A stretch of 64,000 nt of DNA from positions 1 to 64,000 of the forward strand of contig JADGCV010000001.1 of the NCBI GenBank assembly GCA_015228815.1. Reading direction: 5' to 3'. The DNA comes from Magnetococcales bacterium (GTDB lineage Bacteria > Pseudomonadota > Magnetococcia > Magnetococcales > UBA8363). Positions 36,446-44,558 of the stretch are shown one piece after another (the stretch's first letter is position 1; each line of letters starts with the position of its first letter). The position numbers and the translations under genes were made by a program. The notes beneath the pieces were generated by a model. The model had not been told where the DNA came from. It searched no databases and saw only the letters and a program-made list of their open reading frames with translations.

Positions 36446-37345
36446 ATGAAAAAAATAATATACCTGCTGACCCTGCTCTCATCGTTTCTCTGGTTCCCGA
36501 CGAGCCAGGCCGACTGGGTACCATTGGGAGACAAGGTGCATGCCTACGTCGGGAGCAAGGATGCTTCGCCAGCACACAGTTTTGCCGCCAACGCGGGCAT
36601 CGTGATCGGTCGGGACGGCGTGCTGGTCGTGGATACCCTGATTTCCGCCCGCGAGGGGGAACGGTTTGTCGCCGACATCCGCAAGGTCACCGACAAACCG
36701 ATCCTGTTCGTCGTCAATACCCACACCCATCTGGACCATGCCTTCGGCAACATTGTTTTCGCCCGCATGGGGGCAACCCTGATCTCTCATGAGGCCGAAC
36801 AGGCAACGCTCGCCACCAAGGGCAGCGAAATGCTCAAAAACACGGGCGTCTACGGGCTCAAACCGGAAGATATGGCGGGAACGGAGATCGTGGTCCCCAG
36901 GCTTTCCTTCAATGGCCAGATGTCCGTCGATCTTGGCGGCGTGACCGTGCGGCTGATCCATTTGGGACCTTCCCATACATCGGGAAGCAGTGTCGTTTAT
37001 ATTCCCGAATCCAAAATCCTTTTCGCGGGCGACATCCTGTTTACCGATTTCCATCCCTATCTGGCCGATGCCGACTTCGACGGGTGGTCCAAAACACTCG
37101 ACCAATTGATGGCCATGGAGGTCGAACGGATCATTCCCGGTCATGGTCCCCTCTCGACGAAAAAAGACCTTCAGGCCATGAAGGAATACCTTGCCCTGTT
37201 CGACACGAAGGCCAGAGAACTTGCCGCGACCACCCAAGATCCGGCAGTGATCGCACAACGACTGCTCGCCCTTCTGCCCAAACGGTCCCTGGCGGAATGG
37301 ATGGTCGCCACCAACGTCAAGGGACGCTATCTCGGCAAGAAGTAG
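36446..37345 (+). CDS. Secreted metallo-beta-lactamase-fold hydrolase
   Basis: The 299-residue protein has a signal peptide (MKKIIYLLTLLSSFLWFP, cleaved near SQA). The zinc-binding motif THTHLDHAFGN (HxHxDH) is followed by the later ligands in LGPSHTSGS, FAGDILF and IPGHGPLS. This is the class-B beta-lactamase-like fold, closest in style to periplasmic quinoprotein-associated or SoxH-like hydrolases. The substrate is unknown and beta-lactam hydrolysis is not implied. AAGGAGGATC gives a strong ribosome site. Confidence 0.9.
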   Translation: MKKIIYLLTLLSSFLWFPTSQADWVPLGDKVHAYVGSKDASPAHSFAANAGIVIGRDGVLVVDTLISAREGERFVADIRKVTDKPILFVVNTHTHLDHAFGNIVFARMGATLISHEAEQATLATKGSEMLKNTGVYGLKPEDMAGTEIVVPRLSFNGQMSVDLGGVTVRLIHLGPSHTSGSSVVYIPESKILFAGDILFTDFHPYLADADFDGWSKTLDQLMAMEVERIIPGHGPLSTKKDLQAMKEYLALFDTKARELAATTQDPAVIAQRLLALLPKRSLAEWMVATNVKGRYLGKK

Positions 37346-37500
37346 TCCCCCCAAATACCCCGAGGCACGATGCCCTTCGAATAAGGACACCGAAAAAACC
37401 CTTTCCCGAAGGTCATGAAGTTCCTGTCAAAACCCCGGCGCCGATCACCCTCCGAGCGAACATCCCGAATGTTCCGGGATTCGCTCGAAGGGTCCTCGGA

Positions 37501-37806
37501 TCATCCCGCCAGTGGCGCCTCTTCCTCGTGAAGACGATCGTGGATCAGGATTTGAAGACGGCGCATGGCACGACTGAGCCCCGCCGATTCCTGGGCCAGG
37601 AGAAAATTATCCAGGCCACCTGCGGCGTCGAGCGTTCGGATCATGCTGGCGGGCATGGCCAGACGGATGCTTCTTCCCAGCGCCATGCTGTAGACCGCCT
37701 TGCGCTGCATGTTGGGCAGCCATTTTCTCCGCGATTTTCTGTTGGAGTGGGAGACCTTGTTGCCGGTTTGCGGGGCTTTGCCTCCGAGGACATGTTTTCT
37801 GGCCAC
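37501..37806 (-). CDS. rpmB: 50S ribosomal protein L28
   Basis: The protein has 101 residues and starts with GTG (GTG GCC AGA AAA), preceded by AAGAGGA five bases away. Typical L28 features are ARKHVLGGKAPQTGNKVSHSNRKSRRKWLPNMQ and a C-terminal region with SIRLAMPASMIRTLD, RALDN-like GGLDNFLL. The ~100-residue length is that of the longer alphaproteobacterial-type L28 rather than the 78-residue E. coli form. rpmG (L33) is not next to it. Confidence 0.93.
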   Translation of the reverse strand: MARKHVLGGKAPQTGNKVSHSNRKSRRKWLPNMQRKAVYSMALGRSIRLAMPASMIRTLDAAGGLDNFLLAQESAGLSRAMRRLQILIHDRLHEEEAPLAG

Positions 37807-38030
37807 GGTTTTCCTCTTGCTGTTAATGTAAATATGCCTGGAAGAAATAAGGAAAAGAGAGTACCATACCAGCTTCATTGGAATCGTGCAAGTCCAGTTT
37901 CTAAGGAAAGCGCGATCCAAACCGGCCAGTCCGCCGGAAAACGACTGCCCGGCGCAACCGGAGCCAAGCCAACGCCGGGACGAAGGGTTGGGTGGTCGCA
38001 TCGTTTGACTTCGAGGATTGGAATGAGGGC

Positions 38031-38258
38031 ATGTCGAAACTCGATCCGAACAAAAACATGGCGCAGTTGATCCGGGAAAATCCGCAACTTGCGGCAATTC
38101 TCCACAATCGGGGTATCGATTGTGGTTCCTGTCTGGCATCGCAGGTAGACACGCTCCTGGATGTCGTCAGGACCTACGATCTGGATCTGCGACAATTGCT
38201 CCTGGAGTTGGAACGGTCGCTCGATGAAGGCAACAGGGGATCGACCGCGGATTCATGA
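38031..38258 (+). CDS. DUF1858-type small protein
   Basis: A 75-residue cytosolic protein with the DUF1858 pattern: an N-terminal MAQLIRENPQLAAILHNRGIDCGSCLAS, whose conserved CGSC sits after GID, then a helical tail (LLDVVRTYDLDLRQLLLELERSL). Such domains occur in hybrid-cluster or ScdA-like redox contexts and may bind metal or a small ligand. ATG 38031 follows GAGGG; an in-frame start at 37992 is possible. It diverges from rpmB. Confidence 0.8.
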   Translation: MSKLDPNKNMAQLIRENPQLAAILHNRGIDCGSCLASQVDTLLDVVRTYDLDLRQLLLELERSLDEGNRGSTADS

Positions 38259-38409
38259 CCAGAATCGCTTCGATACATGGTGCGACATTTCGGGCAGACA
38301 GGCGTCCTTGGTCCCACTTAAAAAAGACGAAATGATGCCCCCGGAAACAACGTTGACAGACATGGCGGGTTTTCAAATCATGGCAGCACGACAATTGGAT
38401 GAAGTTCGC

Positions 38410-40356
38410 ATGATGGTTTCACACCCCAGGCCCTTGCGCCAACATGGATCACGTTTCATGGGCATCGCGACCACGTTTCTTTTGTTCCTTGGAGCGTGTG
38501 TCTGGACCCCGCCGGCAGCCGATTCGGTGGCAGCCGGCGAACCCGAAGGAATCATTCCCGTCGAACAACGCCAGGGCGATGGATCCCAGGGAGAGGCGAC
38601 GGAATACGATGGACCCGAGGCCGAGGATGGGCTCCCTGCCGATGCCACCGATGAACTGCCTTCGGTCGATCCGATCGGCGTGATGGAGGACGACGGTTCC
38701 GATGAGGAGGGCATGGCGATTGACAACAGCGGCGCCGAAACTTTCGATCCGTTCACCAATCTTGATGAAAATACCGACACCACCTATTTTTATCTGTTGG
38801 GTCAGCTCTTTCTGCGCGAAAGCAAGTGGCAGATGGCGGAGAAAGCCTTTTCCCGGGTCGCCGAAAGCGATCCCGAATCGATCGAGGCCAACCTGATCGT
38901 CGCCCACCTGGCCACCCAGCGTGGCGATCTGGAACAGGCGGTCCGATACACCACCGAGGTGGTCAAACGGGCCCCCGATCATCGGAAGGCGCGGTTTCTG
39001 TTGGCCGGATTGCTGACGGCCCGCAAGGAATATGACAAGGCGGTGGAACACTATGAAATTCTGCTGGCCGGGGAACCGAACCATCAGGCGGCGCGGCTGC
39101 TGCTGGCGCAACTGTATGGTCGTCTCAAAAAGATCGACAAGGCGCAGGCGGTCTTGGCCCCCCTGTTCAACGACAGGAAGATGGGGTGGAAGGCCCACCT
39201 GGCCCTGGGACGGGCCTATGTGAGTCTGCCCGACATGGGATTGGCGCTCAAATCCTTTCAGTCGGCACGCGCCTCCGATCCCGATGAGATCGAACCGGTC
39301 CTGGCGGTCGGCGCCGCCCTTCAGGAAATGAAACGGCCCGAGGAGGCGGAAAAATTGTATCGGGAATTCCTGGAAACCCATCCCGACAACAAGGCGATCC
39401 ATGGCCGTCTGGGTCGGTTGCTGCTCAAACGCAACGACCGGATGGGAGCATTGGAGGAATTCCGGGCGATCACCCGCCTGGCCCCCGACAGCCTCCAGGC
39501 CCGCTTGACGACCGGTTTGCTGCTGGTCAGCGAAAAAAAATACGAAGAAGCCATCGTCGAACTTCGCCTTGTGGAGGCACTGCAACCGGAAAACAGCACG
39601 GTGCTGTACTACCTGGGACAGGCATTGGAAGCCACGAACCGGGATGACGAGGCCCAGGGAGCGTATGAAAAGATTCACAAGGGAGATCCATTCTTCGCCG
39701 AAGCGCATCTGCGTCTGGCCTTCCTCAACGTTTCCAAGGGAAAGCTGGAGGAAGGGATCGAAAAAATTCGCCAGTTGTTGAACGAGGATAAAAACAACAC
39801 CGACCTTTATGGGGCCTTGAGCATCCTTCAGCTTCAGGCCAATCAGTTCGAGGCGGTGATCGCCACCTGCACCGAAGGTCTGGCCCTCGACGCAGGGCAC
39901 GACCGTCTTCTCTTCAATCGGGCCATGGCGTTGGACAAGTTGAAACGGTGGACGGAAGCGGAACGGGATTTGAAGGTCTATGTCGAACGCAATCCCGATG
40001 ACGCCCACGGTTTGAACTATCTGGGCTATAGTTGGGCCGATCGCGGCGAACACCTGGAGGAAGCCTTGAAGCTGATTCAACGGGCGGCGCAACTGGCCCC
40101 GGGGGATGGTTTCATTTCCGACAGCCTGGGATGGGTCTTATATCGCATGAACCGTCTGGAAGAGGCGTTGGTGCGCATGCGGGAGGCGGTGCGCATGGAA
40201 GCGGACGACCCCATCATTCGCGAGCATCTGGGAGATGTCCTTTTCGCCATGGGCAAGAAGGATGAGGCCTTGCAGGTCTGGAAAAAGGCGCTGTCGCTGG
40301 ATACCAGCAATCAGGAATTGCAAAAGAAAATCAGCCATCACGAATCCAAGAAATGA
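38410..40356 (+). CDS. TPR-repeat lipoprotein
   Basis: A protein of about 648 residues with a lipoprotein signal (FMGIATTFLLFLGAC; Cys after LGA). An acidic Ser/Glu/Asp linker of ~100 residues leads into roughly 14 tetratricopeptide repeats covering the rest of the chain (for instance YFYLLGQLFLRESKWQMAEKAF and LNYLGYSWADRGEHLEEALKLI). It is probably anchored in the outer membrane and serves as an assembly scaffold. The gene overlaps lolB by four bases (ATGA). Start choice is uncertain: ATGs at 38410, 38413 and 38458 all keep the signal peptide. Confidence 0.85.
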   Translation: MMVSHPRPLRQHGSRFMGIATTFLLFLGACVWTPPAADSVAAGEPEGIIPVEQRQGDGSQGEATEYDGPEAEDGLPADATDELPSVDPIGVMEDDGSDEEGMAIDNSGAETFDPFTNLDENTDTTYFYLLGQLFLRESKWQMAEKAFSRVAESDPESIEANLIVAHLATQRGDLEQAVRYTTEVVKRAPDHRKARFLLAGLLTARKEYDKAVEHYEILLAGEPNHQAARLLLAQLYGRLKKIDKAQAVLAPLFNDRKMGWKAHLALGRAYVSLPDMGLALKSFQSARASDPDEIEPVLAVGAALQEMKRPEEAEKLYREFLETHPDNKAIHGRLGRLLLKRNDRMGALEEFRAITRLAPDSLQARLTTGLLLVSEKKYEEAIVELRLVEALQPENSTVLYYLGQALEATNRDDEAQGAYEKIHKGDPFFAEAHLRLAFLNVSKGKLEEGIEKIRQLLNEDKNNTDLYGALSILQLQANQFEAVIATCTEGLALDAGHDRLLFNRAMALDKLKRWTEAERDLKVYVERNPDDAHGLNYLGYSWADRGEHLEEALKLIQRAAQLAPGDGFISDSLGWVLYRMNRLEEALVRMREAVRMEADDPIIREHLGDVLFAMGKKDEALQVWKKALSLDTSNQELQKKISHHESKK

Positions 40357-41222
40357 AACTTTATCGCGGGAACATCCATGTTCCCTCCAAAATGAGCGTC
40401 AATCCTTTCCCTGGGCTGGTCCTGGCGGCAGTACTCATCCTTGGCATCGCCGGTTGCGCCGGAGGGCCGGATCCGGAAAAACGCGAACCCGTTGGTCATA
40501 CCCGGATCGACCCCATCGACCATCCGGGCATGAAACGGTTTCGATCGGACCAGAAACAACGGCAACGGCTTACCGGTTCGTGGCAGGTCGATGGCAGCAT
40601 GGAAATTCAATTGAAGGACGACGTGCGGCGCCATCGGATGGAATTGGAAGGACGTGGCGGACAACAGATCAGGCTGCGTATTTTCGGCCCCTTCCGCAAT
40701 GTCGCCATGGAATTGACCATGATTCCCGAATGGTTGCGTCTTGTACATCCGGGAGACCGGGTGCGGCTCGAAGTGGCGGCGGAACGTTCGGGGATGGCAG
40801 CGTTGACGGGATTGGCCTTCAATCCTTCGTGGCTCTACCCGGCACTCATGGGCTGCGCCGCCGAACCCGCGGGATCGATGATTCGGGAAAAGGAAACTCT
40901 TGTGGGAGACAGCCGGTCTGGTGAAAAATTGTGGATCGATTCGCGCACCGGCGCGTTGAAAAAACGCACCCGCGTCGGTAATGGCGGCAGGCCGTTCACG
41001 GTCGAATACGAATGGCCGGAACAATCCCCGGATGCGATGAAAAATCACCTGCAGATGCCGTTGCGGGTGGACATTCGCCTGGAGGATGACGATTCGCGCC
41101 TCACCCTTTCCCTGAACGAATGGAAATTTTTCGATGGGGGCGGTGACTTGTTCGCCGCAGCGGATCGGCTTCCCCCGTTTCGGGTGCTTTATCCTGAAAT
41201 CGGCGATGGCGGATCGCCATGA
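40353..41222 (+). CDS. lolB: Outer-membrane lipoprotein receptor LolB-like
   Basis: This 289-residue lipoprotein has a signal peptide ending LGIAGC. The mature part shows a short helix-rich N-terminus, then the LolB/LppX-like beta sheet pattern (QQRQRLTGSWQVDGSMEI, GGQQIRLRIFGPFRNVAMEL, RLVHPGDRVRLEV). LolB inserts lipoproteins into the outer membrane after handover from LolA. Sequence similarity is modest and it is longer than E. coli LolB. The lolB-ispE-tRNA-Gln order is the classical one and supports the call. Overlaps of four bases link it to both neighbours. Confidence 0.72.
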   Translation: MKLYRGNIHVPSKMSVNPFPGLVLAAVLILGIAGCAGGPDPEKREPVGHTRIDPIDHPGMKRFRSDQKQRQRLTGSWQVDGSMEIQLKDDVRRHRMELEGRGGQQIRLRIFGPFRNVAMELTMIPEWLRLVHPGDRVRLEVAAERSGMAALTGLAFNPSWLYPALMGCAAEPAGSMIREKETLVGDSRSGEKLWIDSRTGALKKRTRVGNGGRPFTVEYEWPEQSPDAMKNHLQMPLRVDIRLEDDDSRLTLSLNEWKFFDGGGDLFAAADRLPPFRVLYPEIGDGGSP

Positions 41223-42100
41223 CACGCCGTTTTCGCGCCCCGGCCAAGGTCAATCTGTCGCTTGAAATCCTTGGCCGCAGGGAGGATGGATACCATATCC
41301 TGGACAGTATCATGGCTTTTTTTCCATGGTACGACCATCTGGAGGTCACATGCGGCGGAAGCGCGGTCACCCTGGAATGCCATCCCACGGTAACGGTGGC
41401 GGCGGAAGAAAATCTGGTCCATCGTGCCGCGGTCGGACTCAAGAAAAAGGCTGGGATCACGACCGGCGTCCACCTGGCTCTGTTCAAGGAAATTCCCCAC
41501 GGGGCCGGTTTGGGTGGTGGTTCCTCGGATGCGGCGTTGACGCTCCTGGCGTTGAACCGGATGTGGCAATTGAACTGGTCCGTGGACGAACTGAGCCTTC
41601 TCGGAGTGGAACTGGGCGCGGACGTGCCATTCTTTCTTGGCGGACATGCGGCCCGGGTCGGTGGCATCGGTGAACGAATCACCCCTCTGCCCGGGATGCG
41701 GGAATGGGAACTGGTTGTCGTTCATCCCGGAATCATGCTCGCCACGGCAGCCGTCTACAGGGGAATCACCCCCCGCATGTTGGCACAATGGGCGCAAGAA
41801 TCCACCCTCCAGGAAGAAGGCCCGGAGTCTCCGAGATGGCGGTTTGAAAACCACCTGGAACAGATTGCCCGGACGCTGACGCCCCTCATCGAGGTGGTCG
41901 CGCAACAGTTGCACGCCGTTGGCGCCCGATCGACGCTGATGTCGGGCAGCGGTTCGGCGGTTTTCGGTGTCTTTGATCATGGCGACCAGGCACGTGAAGC
42001 GGCCACACAAATCTCCCGTTCCCATCCCGAATGGCGGGTCAGGCAAGGACGAACGTTCACTATTCATCCATTTGACCGGGAATGGCAATCCGGTATATAA
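41219..42100 (+). CDS. ispE: 4-(cytidine 5'-diphospho)-2-C-methyl-D-erythritol kinase
   Basis: IspE phosphorylates CDP-methylerythritol in the MEP isoprenoid pathway. The 293-residue GHMP kinase begins RFRAPAKVNLSLEILGRREDGYH, has the ATP-binding loop PHGAGLGGGSSDAAL, GADVPFFL and a C-terminal MSGSGSAVFGVF. Length and motifs are normal. The start overlaps the lolB stop by ATGA. Confidence 0.97.
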   Translation: MTRRFRAPAKVNLSLEILGRREDGYHILDSIMAFFPWYDHLEVTCGGSAVTLECHPTVTVAAEENLVHRAAVGLKKKAGITTGVHLALFKEIPHGAGLGGGSSDAALTLLALNRMWQLNWSVDELSLLGVELGADVPFFLGGHAARVGGIGERITPLPGMREWELVVVHPGIMLATAAVYRGITPRMLAQWAQESTLQEEGPESPRWRFENHLEQIARTLTPLIEVVAQQLHAVGARSTLMSGSGSAVFGVFDHGDQAREAATQISRSHPEWRVRQGRTFTIHPFDREWQSGI

Positions 42101-42119
42101 AGGGAGCCATCTCCTTCCT

Positions 42120-42194
42120 TGGGCCGTCGCCAAGCGGTAAGGCACCGGATTTTGATTCCGGCATTCCTAGGTTCAAATCCTAGCGGCCCAGCCA
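42120..42194 (+). tRNA. tRNA-Gln (anticodon UUG)
   Basis: This is a full cloverleaf of 75 bases including an encoded CCA. Acceptor TGGGCCG pairs with CGGCCCA. The anticodon stem CCGGA/TCCGG holds loop TTTTGAT, giving anticodon TTG. The T-arm CCTAG-GTTCAAA-TCCTAG is canonical. It lies 19 bases after ispE. Confidence 0.96.
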
Positions 42195-42315
42195 CACCAT
42201 CATGATCACCCCGTTTCACTTTCTTTAGAACCGTTCCTGCCCTGTCGCCCAAAAATCAAGTGACATGATCACACCTCCGTCCTTGTTTTGACTTCAGAAC
42301 CACTGGAGAAAGAAA

Positions 42316-43047
42316 ATGTCTCGAACCGTTACCCTGGAAGATGTCTGGAAGGCGTTCCTGGAAACAGACCGTAAAATGCAGGAAACAGACCGTAAAATGC
42401 AGGAAACAGACCGTAAAATGCAGGAAACAGATCTCAGGTTGCGAACAACCAACGAGGAAACGGACCGAATGATTCGGGAAATGTCCGTCGAGACTGCCCG
42501 TCGGCAACAGGAGACAGATCGCCTGATACAGGAGACCGCCCGTCGGCAACAAGAGACAGATCGCCTGATACAAAAGACGAGTCAAGAAATCGAGAAGGTC
42601 AACAAACAGCTCAACCAACAGATTGGCAAGCTGGGGGGACGCATGGGAGAATTCGTGGAGGGATTGGTCGCTCCCGCATGCAAAACCCTGTTTGTGCAAA
42701 GAGGCATCCCGGCGCACAAGGTCAGCCGACGAATGGAAGCGGAGTTGCCGGGCGACCGACGCATGGAAATCGATCTTTTCGTGGTCAACACCAATGCCAC
42801 GATTCTGGTGGAGGTCAAAAGCAAATTGACGGTGGAAGATGTACGCGACCACCTGTCACGCCTGGAAGCGTTCAAGGAGTTCTTCCCGGAGTATGCCGAC
42901 AAGCGGACGATGGGAGCGGTCGCCGCCATGGTCATTGAAGAGAAGGTCGTGAATTTCGCCATCAAGAAAGGATTGTTCGTCCTCATGCAGACGGGTGAAA
43001 CAATTCACCTTGCCAACGATGCGGATTTCACTCCACGGGAATGGTAA
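42316..43047 (+). CDS. Coiled-coil DUF3782-type (PD-(D/E)XK nuclease-like) protein
   Basis: The 243-residue cytosolic protein begins with an N-terminal coiled coil (about 15-105) made of repeats (ETDRKMQ three times, ARRQQETDRLIQ twice). A C-terminal domain resembles DUF3782 and carries a PD-(D/E)XK-like core: MEIDLFVVNTNATILVEVKSKL with the Asp and Glu-x-Lys arrangement, then LEAFKEFFPEYAD and GAVAAMVIEE. Such a core is nuclease-like, but activity is not demonstrated for this family as far as I know. GGAG lies eight bases upstream. The repetitive DNA hints at variable coiled-coil length. Confidence 0.82.
   Translation: MSRTVTLEDVWKAFLETDRKMQETDRKMQETDRKMQETDLRLRTTNEETDRMIREMSVETARRQQETDRLIQETARRQQETDRLIQKTSQEIEKVNKQLNQQIGKLGGRMGEFVEGLVAPACKTLFVQRGIPAHKVSRRMEAELPGDRRMEIDLFVVNTNATILVEVKSKLTVEDVRDHLSRLEAFKEFFPEYADKRTMGAVAAMVIEEKVVNFAIKKGLFVLMQTGETIHLANDADFTPREW
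42361..42423 (+). repeat. Three tandem 21-bp repeats in the DUF3782-type gene
   Basis: Three exact copies of GAAACAGACCGTAAAATGCAG encode ETDRKMQ heptads of the coiled coil. A fourth partial copy (GAAACAGAT) follows. Complete identity at DNA level indicates recent slippage-type expansion. Confidence 0.95.
42496..42579 (+). repeat. Two tandem 42-bp repeats in the DUF3782-type gene
   Basis: Two 42-bp units (42496-42537 and 42538-42579) encode ARRQQETDRLIQ(E/K)T. They differ at a few positions, so they are older than the 21-bp repeats just upstream. Confidence 0.9.
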
Positions 43048-43058
43048 GCGGATTGGTC

Positions 43059-44558
43059 TCAATGGACCTCCAGGACCCGGGTTGCCGCAGGTCTGAAACC
43101 CAACAGGTGATAGGACCGTTTCGGATCCATGTCATAACGCAAGGTTGCCCGGACCGAATCACCACGACTCAACCATCCACCACCACGATAGACACGGGTC
43201 TTGCCCATCACGGGTCCATCGGGGTTGTCTCGCGACGCATAGCGATAAGCATCCGCGTCATACCAATCCGCAACCCATTCCCATAGATTGCCGCTCATGT
43301 CGTGCAGTCCAAAACGGTTGGGGGCGCGTTCTCCGGGGGCATGCGGTCGGTTGTCGGAATTCTCCTCGACCCAGGCCAGGTCGGTGATTGCGCCACTGCC
43401 ACAATGACGTTGGTCCACACCACCACCGGTACAGGCAAATTCCCATTGCGCCTCGGTAGGCAGACGCATCGAAACCCCGGATCGTTTGTTCAGCTCCTGA
43501 AAAAATTGTTCGACATCCTGCCATGAGACATTGCCCACGGGGAGCCGATCGTCCTGAATCGATTGTTCCGGCATCCAGTTCATGACCAGACGCCACTGTT
43601 TCTGCGTGATTTCATGGGCTCCAATCCAAAAGGAATCGAGGCAGACTTCATGTGGAGGCTTTTCATTTTCGTCCCATGTGTCGCTTCCCATGAGAAAGCA
43701 TCCGCGTGGCACCTGAACCAGGGTGATCCCCGTTTCCGGATCGGTCCATTGGGGAAGTTTTTCCGTGCCACTCCCTTTGCCAACCGAGGAACCTTCCTGT
43801 CCCCGAGGAACAGTGGCGGAACCGGTCGTCTGGTTGGAACGGAGCGTTTCTTTTCGGTCAAGCTCCGGGTTGGGGACCGGAGACGTGGAAAAGGAAGGGG
43901 AAAGAGTTGGGGTCGGAATGGAGGTCGCGACCGCTTGTCCGATTTCGGCGCGATCTTCCTTGCGAATCGATTCCATGGGACTGGTGAAGGTCCGTTGATC
44001 CATGTTCCAGACCTGCCGCTCTCTTTTGATCATTCCCTGGGCATCGGGCGGATGGGAAAGAATGCCCGTGCCATGGCGTTGTCCGTCGAGGTAAGTCCCT
44101 TCGTAGCGGGCGCCGTTGGGCCAGGAGTAGACGCCCTGGCCATGGCGTTTGCCATCGACGAATTCTCCTTCGTAACGCGCCTGGGTCGGCCAAGTGAAGA
44201 GACCCCGGCCATGGCGCTTGTCATTGCTGAACGTCCCCTCGTAACGGGCGCCGTCGGGCCAGGTTTGAATCCCCTTGCCATGACGCTGTCCATCCTTGAA
44301 TTCCCCTTCATAACGGACACCATCGGGATAATCCCTGGTGCCCTGGGATTTTTGGGCAGTGGCCAGGATCGCCGGCTCGCCGAGCCAGGAGCCCAGGGTC
44401 GAGAGGGATTGACCGGCGATATCCTGGCTGGGATCGGGAACCACGCATCCCCCAAGCAGCAGCGTCATCGACAGAAGCGCTCGCAGGTCAATTTTCCGGG
44501 ACTGCGGCAAGGAAAAAAGGGCAAACAGCGCGCAGGAAATGATCGAGGGTTGTCGCAT
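43059..44558 (-). CDS. Lipoprotein with four MORN repeats and a formylglycine-synthase-fold domain
   Basis: The 499-residue protein has a lipoprotein signal with Cys38 in LLLGGC. Four MORN repeats (about 65-155) follow, each around W/YPxGxRYEGxFxxxxRHGxG. A Ser/Thr/Pro-rich linker leads to a C-terminal SUMF1/FGE fold (VPRGCFLMGSD, LPTEAQWEFACTGG, FGLHDMSGNLWEWVADW, RGGGW, LLGFRPA). The region where true FGE enzymes carry their cysteine pair (SVRATLRYDMD) has none, so catalysis is unlikely. ATG 44558 shares one base with the RND permease stop (TGATG). An envelope protein whose binding partner is unknown. Confidence 0.88.
   Translation of the reverse strand: MRQPSIISCALFALFSLPQSRKIDLRALLSMTLLLGGCVVPDPSQDIAGQSLSTLGSWLGEPAILATAQKSQGTRDYPDGVRYEGEFKDGQRHGKGIQTWPDGARYEGTFSNDKRHGRGLFTWPTQARYEGEFVDGKRHGQGVYSWPNGARYEGTYLDGQRHGTGILSHPPDAQGMIKRERQVWNMDQRTFTSPMESIRKEDRAEIGQAVATSIPTPTLSPSFSTSPVPNPELDRKETLRSNQTTGSATVPRGQEGSSVGKGSGTEKLPQWTDPETGITLVQVPRGCFLMGSDTWDENEKPPHEVCLDSFWIGAHEITQKQWRLVMNWMPEQSIQDDRLPVGNVSWQDVEQFFQELNKRSGVSMRLPTEAQWEFACTGGGVDQRHCGSGAITDLAWVEENSDNRPHAPGERAPNRFGLHDMSGNLWEWVADWYDADAYRYASRDNPDGPVMGKTRVYRGGGWLSRGDSVRATLRYDMDPKRSYHLLGFRPAATRVLEVH

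Noticed and set aside
36446-37345. Beta-lactamase resistance gene
   Set aside because: The HxHxDH fold is shared by many hydrolases and the sequence lacks features specific to class B beta-lactamases.
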